64,000 nt of DNA from Lyophyllum atratum (taxonomy: Eukaryota > Basidiomycota > Agaricomycetes > Agaricales > Lyophyllaceae), in NCBI GenBank assembly GCA_014905825.1, contig JACGCN010000002.1, positions 3,162,001-3,226,000 on the forward strand. Reading direction: 5' to 3'. The translations under genes and the position numbers were made by a program. Within the stretch, counting starts at the first letter, position 1; each line of letters opens with the position of its first letter. This document shows positions 21,240 to 33,020 of the stretch, in pieces. The notes under the pieces are model-generated. The model searched no databases, was not told where the DNA came from, and was given only the letters and a program-made list of their open reading frames with translations.

Positions 21240-22130
21240 ACCTCCCTGATGTGTGCCTGTTGAGCTTATCAAACCCCCGTGTCCGAGTCGGTCCCGGACA
21301 CTATGAAGAAGGGGGAAGGGGGAAGGTGCGTGGCGAGATCTCGTTCATTTTTGGGGTCGGGGTTTGTTTGGGTAACTCCTGCAAATGGATTGCTTGCGTC
21401 GGGGTCGAAGTTCTTCTGCTGTGGGGGTTCTCTTGCTGGCTGGCGCTTTTTCCTGTCGCGGATCGGGATGTTTGGAGGATCTGGTTTGGTGGGGATTTGC
21501 GGGGCGGGGATCGTGTCGAGAGAGGAGGTGCGTGCGAGGTGGATATTGATTGATTGAGGAGACTGTTGTCGGCGATGATGGCGAAGATTATCCAACCTTG
21601 GAATGGATATATGCGCATCGTGGGCGGCTTCCACTGGCGCTGGCAGCGACGATCAGTCCTTAGCTGCTCCGTGGTAGGTCAAGCCCTCATCGACTTGAAA
21701 GCCTGATGCCCCGGGAACGGCGTTGTGCCTTTCTGATAGGTGTGTTCCTAGTATTAGTCGGTCCGGATACAGACGGGGAAGGTGTCGGTGCGCTGCTATG
21801 TTCATGACAGTTCATTGAAAAGGGGGCGGTGGTCTCGTGGGCTCTCCCACTTGGACAGATATTCTTTGCACGGTGGTCGTTCCACGAATTCTGAGTCATG
21901 TTCATGAATTGGGATGTTCGGAGGATTTTTGCTGGGATCTGCCAGGCACGGATCCACTTTTGTCCACGACGCCAAGTTCTTTATCTGTTCGTGTCGAAAG
22001 AGAGGAGGTGCGTACGACTTGTACAGCAATTGATTGAGGAGACTGGTATTGACGGTGATCGCGAAGATTATCCAACCTTGAAACGGATATATTCGCATCG
22101 TGGGCGACTTCTAGCTTCTTTGATCATGAC
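21240..22130. repeat. Two diverged copies of a ~400-bp unit
   Basis: Unit 1 (~21240-21650) and unit 2 (~21715-22130) share ordered blocks: GGGATGTT(T/C)GGAGGAT, CGA(A/G)AGAGAGGAGGTGCGT, GATTGATTGAGGAGACTG and GAAGATTATCCAACCTTG, with GCGCATCGTGGGCG against TCGCATCGTGGGCG. A third, weaker copy of the end block is near 22320-22375. Neither unit has a convincing open frame. They are probably decayed exons or transposon pieces. Confidence 0.6.
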
Positions 22131-24118
22131 TGCTCCCACCTGACTCAGAGCGCTTGAGTCCAGAGATTTCCTTTCGCTTGCCCCGGAAATGAAGTTGGCG
22201 CCTCGTATAGGTACTGACATCATACGTGTCCACCCTATGCGCCAGACGCCTATCCCATCAATCAGTCCGTCTTACACCTCGACGTGTAGAGCGAGGACTC
22301 ACATTCACATCAACCCTGTCATTGATGACTATCTTGGTTATACCTAGGAACGGACATATTCGCTTCGTGGTCAATCCTCTGCGGTCCTTCATGGATAAGT
22401 TGATAGACCTGCCACCGCACTCCGCTTTTGGTTCTGCGTTCCTGTCCCTGCTGGCCTCACCCCTCAGCCTTCCCTCGACTCCTGTAGCCATTCCTGTCCT
22501 GGAACTTTTCGTTACCCAATACCTGCACAGCTCCCCCTGTACTCCAATGCGGCGCGCATCTCGGATCGACCCCGGCGGGATAGTACGACGTAGGTGGGAG
22601 CGATCATCGCGCAAGTGTGACGTGCTTGCTGCTCTTCTCGCGGCTGCGTGTACGAATGGGATGCTCGGTCCTCGGTCTACCCTGGTGAAAAGCACGTCAG
22701 CGCACGTCGAGCTGTTCATTTCAAAAGAGCCTAGGAAGATGGGGAGGGGGTGTGTGGCAGGGATGTGGGAGTCGTCATGTGGGATAGGTATGGTTACTCG
22801 GAATCGTTCCTGCTGCAATTGCACGTCTATTTCCGGCGGGTCCTTAGTCCTCAGCGGCTAAGCCCCTTTGAATGCAGGCTATCACAAAGCACAGTGCGCC
22901 TTAATCGGGGGTCCCAGGAACCGGCATCCTTGCACGGTCGGATATCCTGTCTTGTCATCTCGGGTTGCCTTTCATTCAATCGAGACTGCCAGGTATTGTA
23001 ATCCAACTCCGAGAAAGCAAAGAGCGAGAGGTGAGACGACCATGAGGGGAGTCGGAGGATGCGTGGGCGGTATCTCATGTCGGTGGCCTTTTGGCTCCGG
23101 TTCATGTTCTCGTGGTGGGTGATGCATAATTTGCATGAGATTCGTCATTCCGGGCTGCGCTGTTAAGGAGATAAGCGGCCGGGTCCAATGGAAGGTAAAG
23201 AAGGTAGGAAGGATAGTGATTCATTCGCATTACATCCACAATAGCTGGACTATTGGATTCTACAGATTGAGGGCAAGCATCGGAGTGGACGGTTGGATGG
23301 ATGCCGCAATTTTAAGCTTCAGACACTGGTTCGTCCAAGATTTCGGATCTCAGGGTGTTTACGGAGGGAGGATCTCATTCAGGAATGGCTAGCCGGCATC
23401 TATGCGGTGGTTATTGGAGTGTTATTGGCGTCACTGATAGAGGGGCTTGTCCACATTTGTGGATCAGTACGACATCATAGATCGGGCGAGAATTCTGGTA
23501 ACGAGGGCGCGTGGTTCATGAGCCTTTCATCGATGATTCGCGCGCCAAAGGATGGAAGAGGATGCCCGCTTCTAATTTGTAAATAGGGCTTTCCAAGTTT
23601 CTTTTCTGTGTCATCTAAGCGTTTTGGGATTTACCTTTCATAAATTCACAAAACGCTGCTCTGGGATCTGGTGGCGCGTCGAACAGAATATGCCGTATGT
23701 CAAAACAAGGTTGTTGAGATCGTCTATTGGAATGGCCGTTGCGGAACATCCTCAGCAGTGTTCGGCTAGTAACGAGGAAGAGAAGTTGACATGCGGGCCG
23801 TTCCGGGTACGGCTAAGTTGTCAAGATATGATCTGTGAAAGGTGTGCGACATGGCGGTGCATTTACAGGCTAGACCATACCACGACAGGGCATATTGACC
23901 GGTCAATTTGTGGCGCAACAGGTGTGATAGATAGTTAGTTGCCGGGCGACGACAAGACACGTCTCCACGTGATGTTTTAAAAAGGAAGGAAGATGTCTGT
24001 TTTCGGAAATGACGTTCACATTTGGCGGAGTCCGAAAAGAGCTTTTCTTCGTTCGACTTTCACCGTCGAGGCTCGTCAAACGACTCTCTCTTCCAGATTG
24101 GTCAGCATCCTCCTGGAA
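22131..24118. other. Gene-poor stretch upstream of the P450 gene
   Basis: Apart from the weak third repeat copy near 22350, I see nothing I can support as coding. Several open frames of 80-210 codons exist but none carries a recognisable motif or shows spliced continuation. Confidence 0.4.
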
Positions 24119-24126
24119 TATATATA
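24119..24126 (+). promoter_or_regulatory. TATA-like element of the P450 gene
   Basis: TATATATA lies 131 nt upstream of the P450 start codon, followed by a C/T-rich leader, a common fungal promoter layout. Confidence 0.4.
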
Positions 24127-24256
24127 CCGACATGTTCCATTTCGCACCTCACCTCCTCCTCTTCTCTCCCCCCATCTTCCCCGCCGCTCCGCCGCCGTTA
24201 CCTCGCAGCGATCCCCGCCTGAACCACATCTCTTGAATACGCTCTCCGTATACACT

Positions 24257-26259
24257 ATGGCATACACGATCTCATTATCCCTCTCATGGCTCTCCCACAA
24301 CCTCTTCGCCGCCGCCGCCTCCATCGCTTTCGTGGCTATCCTCGTTCGCGCTATCTACAACCTTTTCTTGTCTCCTCTCAGCGCAATCCCTGGTCCCTGG
24401 TACGCGGCCGTCTCCGATTTCTGGATCACCACACACGTCCTTCGCCTCCAACAATGCAAGATTATTCAGGACCTCTTCGAGATGTACGGGCCGGTCGTTC
24501 GCATCGGGCCTAACAAGGTTGTCTTCCGCGATCTCACCACTATGCGGAATGTGTACTCTGTCCACAAGTTCGACAAGAGCGCATACTACAAGGGTCTTCT
24601 AACGTACGTTTTTTTGCTCTCCACCTGTAACCCAAAGCTCAGAGTTTGACTACATTGACAGCAACGACAACGACCATGCGTACGTATTAAGGTGCGTATA
24701 TGCGTGGTTTTAGGCTCATTTAATACTAGTATGACAACTCTGGAACACGCGCCCCACTCGATGCGCCGAAAAGGCTACGCGCCGCACTACACCCTATCCA
24801 ACATCGCGCAGTTTCAACCTGAGATGCACGAGGTCACTATGGAGCTCGTCAATGTATGTGCTTTGGTTCTCTAGTTTGGGAACTTTGTGCTGATGTAGCA
24901 TGTTAAGACGATAGAAGCCATTTCTGGAAGCGCACCGCTTGACTGTCTCGCAGTCTTCCGTCATCTCATGGTCGATGCGGTGGTATCATCATCCTATGGT
25001 TATCGCCTCGGCGCTGTGAGCAAATGGGCCGTCGATGTTGAAGATCCTCTGTCCACGGCGATAAATGATTTCCCAAAACGTGGCATCCTTGTAAGCATAC
25101 ATCGCTCTTTTCTGGAATTTGCTAACCTTCTGGTTCGCGCAGCGATGCACGCTCCCCAATTGGATGTGGGATTTGGTCAGCCGCATTCCCAACAACAGAT
25201 GGAGGCAGATGTGCGATTCTGACAAGGTCATGGCCGAAGTCAGTGTCTATTCCCTTCGTGCTCATCAGTTGCGCTTAACACGACATGACAGTTCGTTAGC
25301 GGGCGTGTCTACGAAATGCGAGCTCAGATGAACGCGGGCAAATTCAGCGAATCAGACAAGGTCCCCATGCTCCAGCGGCTCCTACGTTATCGATACTCGG
25401 CCGATGGCCAGCTTATGCCTGATCACGACATTATTTCGGAATGTATGGGACATATGTATGTCGTTAAATATGTCTGAGAGCGACGAAGGCGTTAACGCTG
25501 TTATGTAGGATCGCTGGGTCCGACACCACCTCGACTTCGCTATCGTATTTTTTCTGGGAGCTAAGTCGACGTGCGGATATTATGAAGAAGCTTCAAGCGG
25601 AACTCGACGAAGTCATGCCGGATGCGGGGGTCATTCCTGACCTTTCCGCCCTTCAAGAGCTTCCTTACTTGAACGCGTTCTTCAAGGAAGGTTCGTTGCC
25701 CTGTTGTTCCTCTCAGACGTATCCCTTATTTGCTGCAGGCCTTCGGCTGTACACTGCGGCACCGAGTTTGCTTGAGCGTGTAGTACCTCCTTCTACATCG
25801 AAGAACGGAGCTTCGGATGAAATCTTCGATCTTATGGGTTACGGTGTACCACCCGGCACCATAGTTTCAACACAGGCGTGGTCAATGCATCGTGATGCAT
25901 CCGTCTTCTCGTCTCCGGATACGTTCCTTCCGGAGCGCTGGCTTGAGACGACTAACAACGTTGAGACGCTTACCAGGATGAACTACCATATGATCCCTTT
26001 CGGTACTGGTTCGCGTATGTGTGGGGGGCAAAATTTGGCGCAGGCGATGATGAAGGTTGCGATCGTGGCCATTGTAAGGAACTTCGACATCGTGTCACCT
26101 CCTGAGACGAATGAGAGAAGTATGGACATGAGGGACAGCTTTGTGAGCGCTTTATTCTTACCCATCTTTCATCAAGCCTTCTGACCTGTATTCCTACCGA
26201 AGGTCATCTTCCCTGCAGCGATGGAGTGCAAACTCATCTTCAACCCCCGTCAAAAGTAA
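24257..26259 (+). CDS. Cytochrome P450 monooxygenase
   Basis: Nine exons: 24257-24603, 24662-24679, 24730-24853, 24899-25090, 25143-25238, 25292-25455, 25509-25690, 25739-26142, 26203-26259. They total 1584 nt (527 aa) with all phases matching. The N-terminal hydrophobic helix (~15-37) anchors it in the ER membrane, followed by IPGPWYAA. Diagnostic motifs are all present: I-helix oxygen-activation AGSDTT, K-helix ExxR as EGLR (split by the seventh intron), PERW, and the heme-cysteine loop FGTGSRMCGG. Exon 2 is an 18-nt microexon encoding NDNDHA just before MTTLEHAPHSMRRK. It looks fully functional. The substrate cannot be inferred, and no neighbouring biosynthetic genes suggest a metabolite cluster. 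It needs a P450 reductase encoded elsewhere. Confidence 0.93.
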
Positions 26260-27033
26260 TAGCGCTACCCCTTCCTGAGCGTTACCTTCCTGTCTTTATT
26301 TGGTCAGCTTTCGCCCATCCCGCTTTCCCATCTGCATCACTCGTTATTGTATTCTCATGATCGTCAACAAGCTATCCATCGCTATCACCACTTTTATACC
26401 CCTCTCCCAACTTTCGGTGTTCTGTCCCGTTATCCCTGTCCTTTATACGACTAGCGACTCCACACTCCTTATCTCCACGGATCTCAACTCCTCACACGTA
26501 ACGTTGAACCATCGATGCGACGTCGTGCCCACGTTCCTTTCATATCCTTCTTCTTCGCCAGAGCCTGGCCCTGGCCGCGAGGAACTCCATCACGTCCTCC
26601 CGAGGTCGTGTTCCACATCTGTTTCGTTCGAACTCATACCTTACCATTGGCAGTATCCTCATTCTCCCCTCATCACGATACTTGTCCCTAATAAGCAGAA
26701 GCATTCGCTCATTCTCGATTGTAGCGCCTGGATAATACATTACATCAAGCAAAATAATAGTTTATACCCCGTTCATTGGCGTCATCTTTTATCTAAGGCT
26801 GGCGGTGTCGAGATCGAGGCCTCATGGTAATGCTTGTGCAGGTACCAGTTGTAGGCTACCATGCGAGTGTGATGATCGATGAGGTGGCGGCTTACAAGTA
26901 GTCAGGTTAGCATTCTGGATGAAATGATCATCTCGGTTGTTCGTCTTGAGCAAGTCTGACAAGAAGCAGCAGTGCAAGATTTCTCCCACGGCCATCTCAA
27001 TGATCAGGATCGTCTGGTTCAGCTTTCTCATTA
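26260..27033. other. 3' flank of the P450 gene, no gene recognised
   Basis: A 176-codon plus-strand frame and a 70-codon minus-strand frame (26752-26540) overlap. Neither has a recognisable family signature. The minus-strand frame has peptide-like composition (LLLIRDKYRDEGRMRILP) but no clear start or splice partners. Confidence 0.4.
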
Positions 27034-27617
27034 CATGATTTGAGAGAAGTCGATATATCGAGCACGAGAAGAAATGTATAGGAAGGAGCTGCCAGGGACC
27101 AGGGCAGCAGTGACGAACGCCAAAGGAATTAAAGGCGACTTCGCAAATTGAGCAAGTTCGACACCGCTGAGATCTGCTAGGCTACGGAGCGACAGCATCG
27201 GAAGGGGGCGTGGGCTGCAGTCACCGATACTTCCGGGTCCGGAGGGAGGAGCGAGTATAACCATATTGGACGTCGGCCGGTGGCGTCTGCACACTTTTGT
27301 AGACTGAGAGGTGGGGGTTGCTTCGAGGGGTGTGTACTGGCGATCGTCTAGGTGTGGCTGGGTCAGGTGGTAGGTGGCCATGTCAGAGCCAGTGTCAATG
27401 CCAATGTCGAAGTCTGAGGCAGAGGCAGAGGATGCGGTGGTGTTGACGTAGAGCTTGGGCGACGCGAGGGTGAGTGAGAGTGAGAACGAAGGACGGGCTG
27501 GAATAGAGCACAGCTAGGAATCAGAATTGACGAAGAAGCGCTGAATGGAGGGAGGACCTTCGCTGTGCCAAGTGTGCCTTCATAATATGAATGCTGTTGA
27601 CAACACCCCAAGGTCAC
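27034..27617 (-). pseudogene. Possible C-terminal fragment of a mushroom 7TM protein (DUF6534-like)
   Basis: One minus-strand frame reads SLTLASPKLYVNT, resembling the KLYVN motif that ends the last membrane helix in a family of Agaricomycete 7TM proteins. A hydrophilic tail with Thr/Pro follows to a stop near 27034. The preceding helices are not visible upstream (27.6-28.4 kb), so this is at best a remnant. Recognition rests on memory of the family motif and is weak. Confidence 0.3.
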
Positions 27618-29547
27618 CCGATCTCGAATCGGGGCGGTATGAATACAAGAGATGGTAGGAAGCTCGTGTCGACGCCGCTCAGATCACTGATTCTTGTAGA
27701 TTCTTCGAGCTTCGGCCTATCCAGATTCGATGAAGCGAACGAGCAATTGAAAGCCAGAGCATGTTTGACGTTCGATGTAGAGGTCTTTGTCGACAGGGAA
27801 GGCGTCCTAAGGTAGGTTGTGGGCCAGGGAGGATCGAAAGCATGCTTGACGTCGAATCAGCTTCAACTGAATAAGATCAAGAGCTACTAGTATATCGGAT
27901 GGCTGGGAGGACGTTCAATCTGATCGTGTCTAATCGCACTATCCTGGAATCACGGTCGTAGAATCGCAAGTGAGTCTCGTACATCCAGCACTGGAGCATC
28001 CGGCATCCAGCCGAGAAAATGGCAATGTTGAGAGTGTGTAAAGGGTTCCTGTGCTGGGCGACCTGGAACGAGCGGTTGCTTCAACTCGTCACTGGTCTAC
28101 ATTGGGTCTACATCTCTGACATTGGATTTTCCTGAGGAGTGGCGAATCCTGAACGTTTGAACAGCGAGTGGAAGGTGGTCGCCCAGCTGGCCTTGAAAAA
28201 AGTTTGACCTAAAATTGCAATAAAATTGTGGCTGGTCACGAAAGGCTTCATATGGGTACAAAACATATGCTTATACTGTACTCAAGTATAGGCGGGAACC
28301 AGCGACGGTATGTTACGCGCCAAGTGGGTTCCAAATTAGAAACCGAAGCGGGTAATGATGGGGGTGGATGATCAAGAAACTCCAAATTCACCGTGCAAGC
28401 ACCCCCGGAAACGGGCCGTGTCGATCCGGCCCGACTGACAAGAACTTAAAATCATCGCTGTTTCTTTTGTTCACCTTAACGATCCCTGGCCGCTCCCCTT
28501 CTCCGTTCAAATTCCAGGATTTTTTGTCGTATGGTAAACGGTGTCAATCACAATGTCGTGACACTTTCTTTGTAGCTTCAACTTTATGAAAGCCTTCCCT
28601 GTCCTGTCTGGGGGAAGACTTCAAGACCCCGGCAGACAGAGTTCCATGAAAGTGCGTCTCTTGCATGCCCATGTCACCATTATGGAAGATCTAATTCAAA
28701 TGTCGGATAGGCGTTACTAACTGCCCACGCAAACCACTACGATGCTTTTGCGGGTTCAAAGATACACTATACTGCACTACACTATCGATGGGCAACATTT
28801 CTTCGTTCACCCCATTCGGACCCACTGTCGTATCCAGGGTGGGTTTCCACGCGGTTTCCAAGCTATATCCGCTCACAATCAGCGAGGATCGGGGGGATCA
28901 GCAGCCTATTATCTGATGGTGACTATGCCTAAGCTGCAGAGCTGGAACTTACAGCCGTTCTCTCGACGACACACTCTCCAGCTCCTACTCTTTTCGATGT
29001 TCTTAAACTTCTATTTAATTCGAAGAGATGACCTCAATCGTCGGACCGCCGCCTCTTCTTTCTGTGTATGAATATCTTCGCATGTCCCCCGCGTTCTCCG
29101 GATTTTCACTTGTTCCCGTCGGTCCAGGATGGGAGTCCATTTATTTTCACGACGCCGCCATCATTGATTCTCCGCCTTTTAAACGCACTCAGATTAACAG
29201 AACAGAACCTTGTCTTCTGGCATTCAACGATGATCAACCCTTGTCTCAAACGTGACAAGCCGAGCTCACACTTCAATTTTTTCACCCACCTCGCGTTCGT
29301 GGATGATGAAGACCACCGCCCTAAAACGGGGCAGGCTTCGCTTGTGACCCTGGGTTTTTAGGCCATAGGACATCTAGAATTCGAAGCACGTTGACGCAAC
29401 GTGTTGCAACGTTAAATCCCTCAATCCTGCGTAGAGTGGTCCAATTCCAATACAGAGCGGCAAAAGAGCTAGATCAGCCGGCGCATGATCTCTGTGGAAA
29501 GCTTGATAAGTTCCATACGATATGCTTTCCGCAAATGTCCCGCAAGG
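27618..29547. other. Gene-poor stretch
   Basis: No coding, RNA or repeat feature that I can support. Open frames of up to ~110 codons near 28742-29361 lack family motifs and splice continuity. Confidence 0.4.
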
Positions 29548-29554
29548 TATAAAG
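29548..29554 (+). promoter_or_regulatory. TATA box of the small Gly-rich/coiled-coil gene
   Basis: TATAAAG is 85 nt upstream of the ATG at 29639. Confidence 0.5.
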
Positions 29555-29638
29555 TGCGAACTAACTTGACGAAAAAACCTTCACTGCCGACCATCATCTC
29601 TCAACAATCCTTCATCGTCAAGTAATCCTGAATTTATC

Positions 29639-30220
29639 ATGAATCAAGATTGGCATCGTCCTGACATCGGTGAGCGTAGCTAACGCATCTTCTATCTTCA
29701 AGCCCAACTAATGAGTTATAATATACCAGCTGTTGGTCGTGGCGGTACAGGTGGTGGTGGGCGAGGTGGCGATGTTGGGTCGAATAACACCACGACCACG
29801 ACCCACACGAACTCACACAACGACAGCAGCATACGACAGCGCCTACATGGTAGGGCCTTCTTACAACCTAAGCTCGCTTGATCTGAGTTGTTATAGGCGA
29901 TTACTACACTGCGCCTGTCGACCAAGGAGACAAGTTCAGTGGAGATTTCAAGAACAGCGCAGTCGGCGGACGACGAAATAATAATACGCTCAACAACGGC
30001 GCAAGTTCTGAACGAGGTATGGGGTTAGCTACATGACGTGTATTCGCATAGATTATTCACACCGTGGGTTTCAGGTGAACGAAAACAGTCTCCGGCCGAA
30101 ATTGCGCTCAACCAACGACTCGAGAGGGCTCGTGAGAAATTGGCTGCGAAGAAGGAGAGGGAGCGCCTAGCCCAGTTGGAGGCTGAGATACAGCGGTTGG
30201 AGGCTGAGCTTTCAGATTAA
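29639..30220 (+). CDS. Small Gly/Asn-rich protein with C-terminal coiled coil
   Basis: Four exons, 29639-29669, 29730-29849, 29897-30016 and 30075-30220 (417 nt, 138 aa). All three introns are in phase 1 with good splice sites. After MNQDWHRPDIA comes a Gly/Arg segment (GRGGTGGGGRGG), a Thr/Asn-rich part, and a charged helical end with heptad-like Leu/Ala spacing (RLERAREKLAAKKERERLAQ then LEAEIQRLEAEL) that should form a coiled coil. I do not recognise a family. The low-complexity N-terminus plus dimerising helix would fit an RNA- or protein-binding role, but this is only inferred. The consistent intron phase and TATA box support it being expressed. Confidence 0.7.
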
Positions 30221-30630
30221 GAGCAGTAGTCTTCATTTCGACATCCTTGGGTCTTTTCCTTTACTGCATCATCATCCCGAGTTATATCCGGTAATGGACC
30301 GACCTGTGTATCTTTGACAGCTTCTCGCAATTTCAAAGACTTGCTATACGATAATTCGACGTGAATAACTCGTAGCGCCGGCAAGAGACTTGCTTCTTCG
30401 TATTGTTTCGGGACGATGACAAGTAATGAAAACCGTCGGTGATCGACGTGTAGGCTAAGCGACGCATCAGAAGGATGACGGCCGCCGTAAGAGACTCGTA
30501 AAAGAGGGTCGAGTCATTTGTTTGGGTGTCTGGAAGTGGCAACATAAGCGCAAATAGCTAACAACATCAATTCATTGTTTACGAACTTTGTTTTCCGAAA
30601 TCAACATACTCGAACATTCAACGTTCAACC
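30221..30630. other. Intergenic, promoter side of the LAMTOR1-like gene
   Basis: A 410-nt spacer between two same-strand genes. No other feature seen. Confidence 0.4.
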
Positions 30631-31476
30631 ATGGCCTACGCGTTTCTGAGCTCTCTGTTCTGCTGCTGCCGACAGAAGGAAGGGGAGAACGATATTCCAG
30701 ACCAGCGAGATGACGAGAATTCTCGTCTTATTCCGGATAGCCTGGGTCCGTCGATGTAGTATGTTATACGTTCACTCGGATCTTAGTATCGAAGCTTAGC
30801 CTTGTCTGTTTTCAGCTCGAACACAGCTTTGATTGACCAGCAGAGACTACAGCAGAAACTTGGGACTATCGTCCGCGCGAAGGAAAGGTGAGTACATTAC
30901 TCGTTGAGGGGTGTGCGGGGTCTGATCACCTCTATAGGAAAATGGTGAATGTCGGGTCTCAGATACCCTTTAATCTGCATAACCAGCTTCTTCCCCCCGA
31001 AGTAAATCACACCCAGTCTCGTTCAGTTTCCGGAGCTTTGGGATATTTCGATGGTACAGATGAGTATGGTCCTGGGGTGTACTATCCACAGCCCTATCCA
31101 CCCGACCCCTACCCACGCTTCACGGACTCTCCTGGCCCCTATGATCACCTCTCTCATTCATCTCGCTCTCGATCCCTCGATGACCATTCCCACTCGAAAA
31201 CTATTCTTAACGTCAGACTTGTGGGTTTTGTCGACCGACGAGGACGGACCATGCGGCGTAAACAGCCCGATGTGGATTTTGACCTGGCCTCAGAGAATAC
31301 CCCTACCGTTGCTACTTTTACACAGGTTCCGCCCGACCCGGAGACGCTCACAGCTGCTGTACGTCCTTTCCTTTCCCTAATCCTCGGTCAATCCTTATCT
31401 GACACGCGTCAAGGCATCACAGCATAAAGTCAAGCTGCAAGAATCAGGTGCGATCTCCTTGAGCTGGGGCGATTGA
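30631..31476 (+). CDS. Candidate Ragulator subunit, LAMTOR1-like
   Basis: Exons 30631-30758, 30816-30887, 30938-31358, 31414-31476 (684 nt, 227 aa), all phases matching. The N-terminus has a Cys cluster (SSLFCCCRQKEGE) suited to palmitoylation, then the conserved-looking block LIDQQRLQQKLGTIVRAKER and KMVNVGSQIPFNLHN, a variable Pro/Tyr/Ser-rich middle, and the C-terminus SGAISLSWGD. LAMTOR1 anchors the Ragulator complex to the lysosome/vacuole through N-terminal lipids and helps Rag GTPases activate TORC1. The match is from remembered features (Cys-rich anchor, DQQ...KLG...RAKE helix, short SW-containing end). The Gly2 myristoylation site of animal LAMTOR1 is absent (Ala2). I cannot exclude another palmitoylated adaptor. 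Confidence 0.6.
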
Positions 31477-33020
31477 TCCCATCTCCGTACTGTGTTGCCG
31501 AGTTATTCCAAGCCGCCACGAGGCCGCTTGTGGACGCGCCTGTACTCCCACCACCGTCGCAGATGACGCAGCGGCCCCCGGGCGATGATCCCCGACCCAT
31601 ATTTATTGGCCATTACTGCTAAGGGACATGCCAACCTCGCAGTCGCGACGCGGATGCTGTCGTGGGGCGGAGCGTTTGAAGGGTGGCACGAGGCGGACTC
31701 CGATACACCCTTTATCTGATTTCGGGATTGCCATTATGCGTGCACCTGGCTGTTGTCCGCCCGAATGCAGATTTTTCTTGATGCCCCTGCTTTTTCAATG
31801 CGAGGATACACGTGAAGATGGTTTACTCCACAATACGAAGAGGTCGCTCCTGCAGGACAAAATTACAACCCCCGCCCCATTCGCGTCCGATCTGGCTCCT
31901 AGTTTAGTTAGAAATATTCTACCATCGGCCGAGATACATGTCCACGCATCTAATTGTCCGATGGTCCCGCGGTACTTGTGTTCATATGGTTTTAAACATT
32001 CAACACTGAGTGATCTCCTCCGCGATCATCCAAATCCACTCAAGTACCCTGAACAACCTCCCCCGACTTGCCCACGGTCCCACCGAGAAGTTTTGATACG
32101 AAGCGTACCCTAGTATGCAACACGCACTCGGTCAGACCTGCCTTTCGACCACAAGATGCGGATGAACCCTAGCACCCACAGGATATCACAGTCTGATCTG
32201 ATGCACGGTGGCCTGAAAGGCGGCTAAACATGCTTGCCTCCCTATCAAATAAGCCGTTCTCACCTGCAGATTTCCAAGCTCAAAGTCTTTTCTTCTTATC
32301 ATCGACGACTCATTCTTCGAGTTCATGCCCTCCATGGGGGCAAGTCTTCAAGATCTGCTACGCGATATGGTTGGCTGGGTAACACTTCCCAGCGCCTTTG
32401 TTTTTCCATCTCCCTTGTGTTCCTTCTGTCCCTCGCGCGTCTTTGAAACTCAACCTTGTGTTAGCCTTAGTGCATCACTGCGCTCACAGTCGCCGAGCAG
32501 CTCTATGACTCATTCATCGCATGGAAGAAGCAAAGCTCAATCATCGTCAACGCTCTGTCCCGGCCCTTCTTCACCAATCTCGTCCCAGACACTCCTGTCG
32601 GCACCTACACAAGCGACTGTCCTACTTCCAAGACCATTTCCAGCCGAACTGGGGACAGCCGTGAACTCGGAGCTCTACTCCTTAGCTCTTGCGCCTTCGT
32701 CTTGTTCCCGTGTTTACTATGATGCCCGTTGCGAGTATAGTTACAGCCTTCTTCGCCTCGTGCACCCTTCGCCGCCGTCGCTTGCCGCCGCGCTCTGGAC
32801 TGCTCATCCTCTGGCCCGCTGTTTGCTCTGTGCACCAGTTCTAAATGTCAATTGCAAACTATTTTGTCGATGCAATGGGTTCGGATCGAGCGCTGCACAA
32901 TCCCACCTGGTCGAGCCTCAGTAAGGTAGGATAGGCTAATATTCGAGACTTCGGAATGGTCGAATCTCGCGATGGTAAGGTTATCGACATGTAATATACA
33001 ACTTTTTACTGAGTACTGAT
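31477..33020. other. No convincing gene; a few long open frames
   Basis: Frames at 31628-32113 (161 codons) and 32325-32924 (199 codons) have no recognisable motif. A stretch near 32496-32720 reads EQLYDSFIAWKKQSSIIVNA in another frame and has protein-like composition, but I find no start, splice pattern or homologue for it. Confidence 0.4.

Noticed and set aside
24257..26259. Possible secondary-metabolite cluster around the P450
   Set aside because: No core biosynthetic enzyme, transporter or regulator nearby. Flanks are gene-poor.
26300..26830. 176-codon plus-strand open frame after the P450 gene
   Set aside because: No motif, unusual composition, and it lies in the likely 3' UTR/flank.
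27590..27640. Possible tRNA (GATCTCGAATCGGGGC resembling a B box)
   Set aside because: No cloverleaf could be folded and the B-box consensus is not met. No tRNA or rRNA genes were seen elsewhere.
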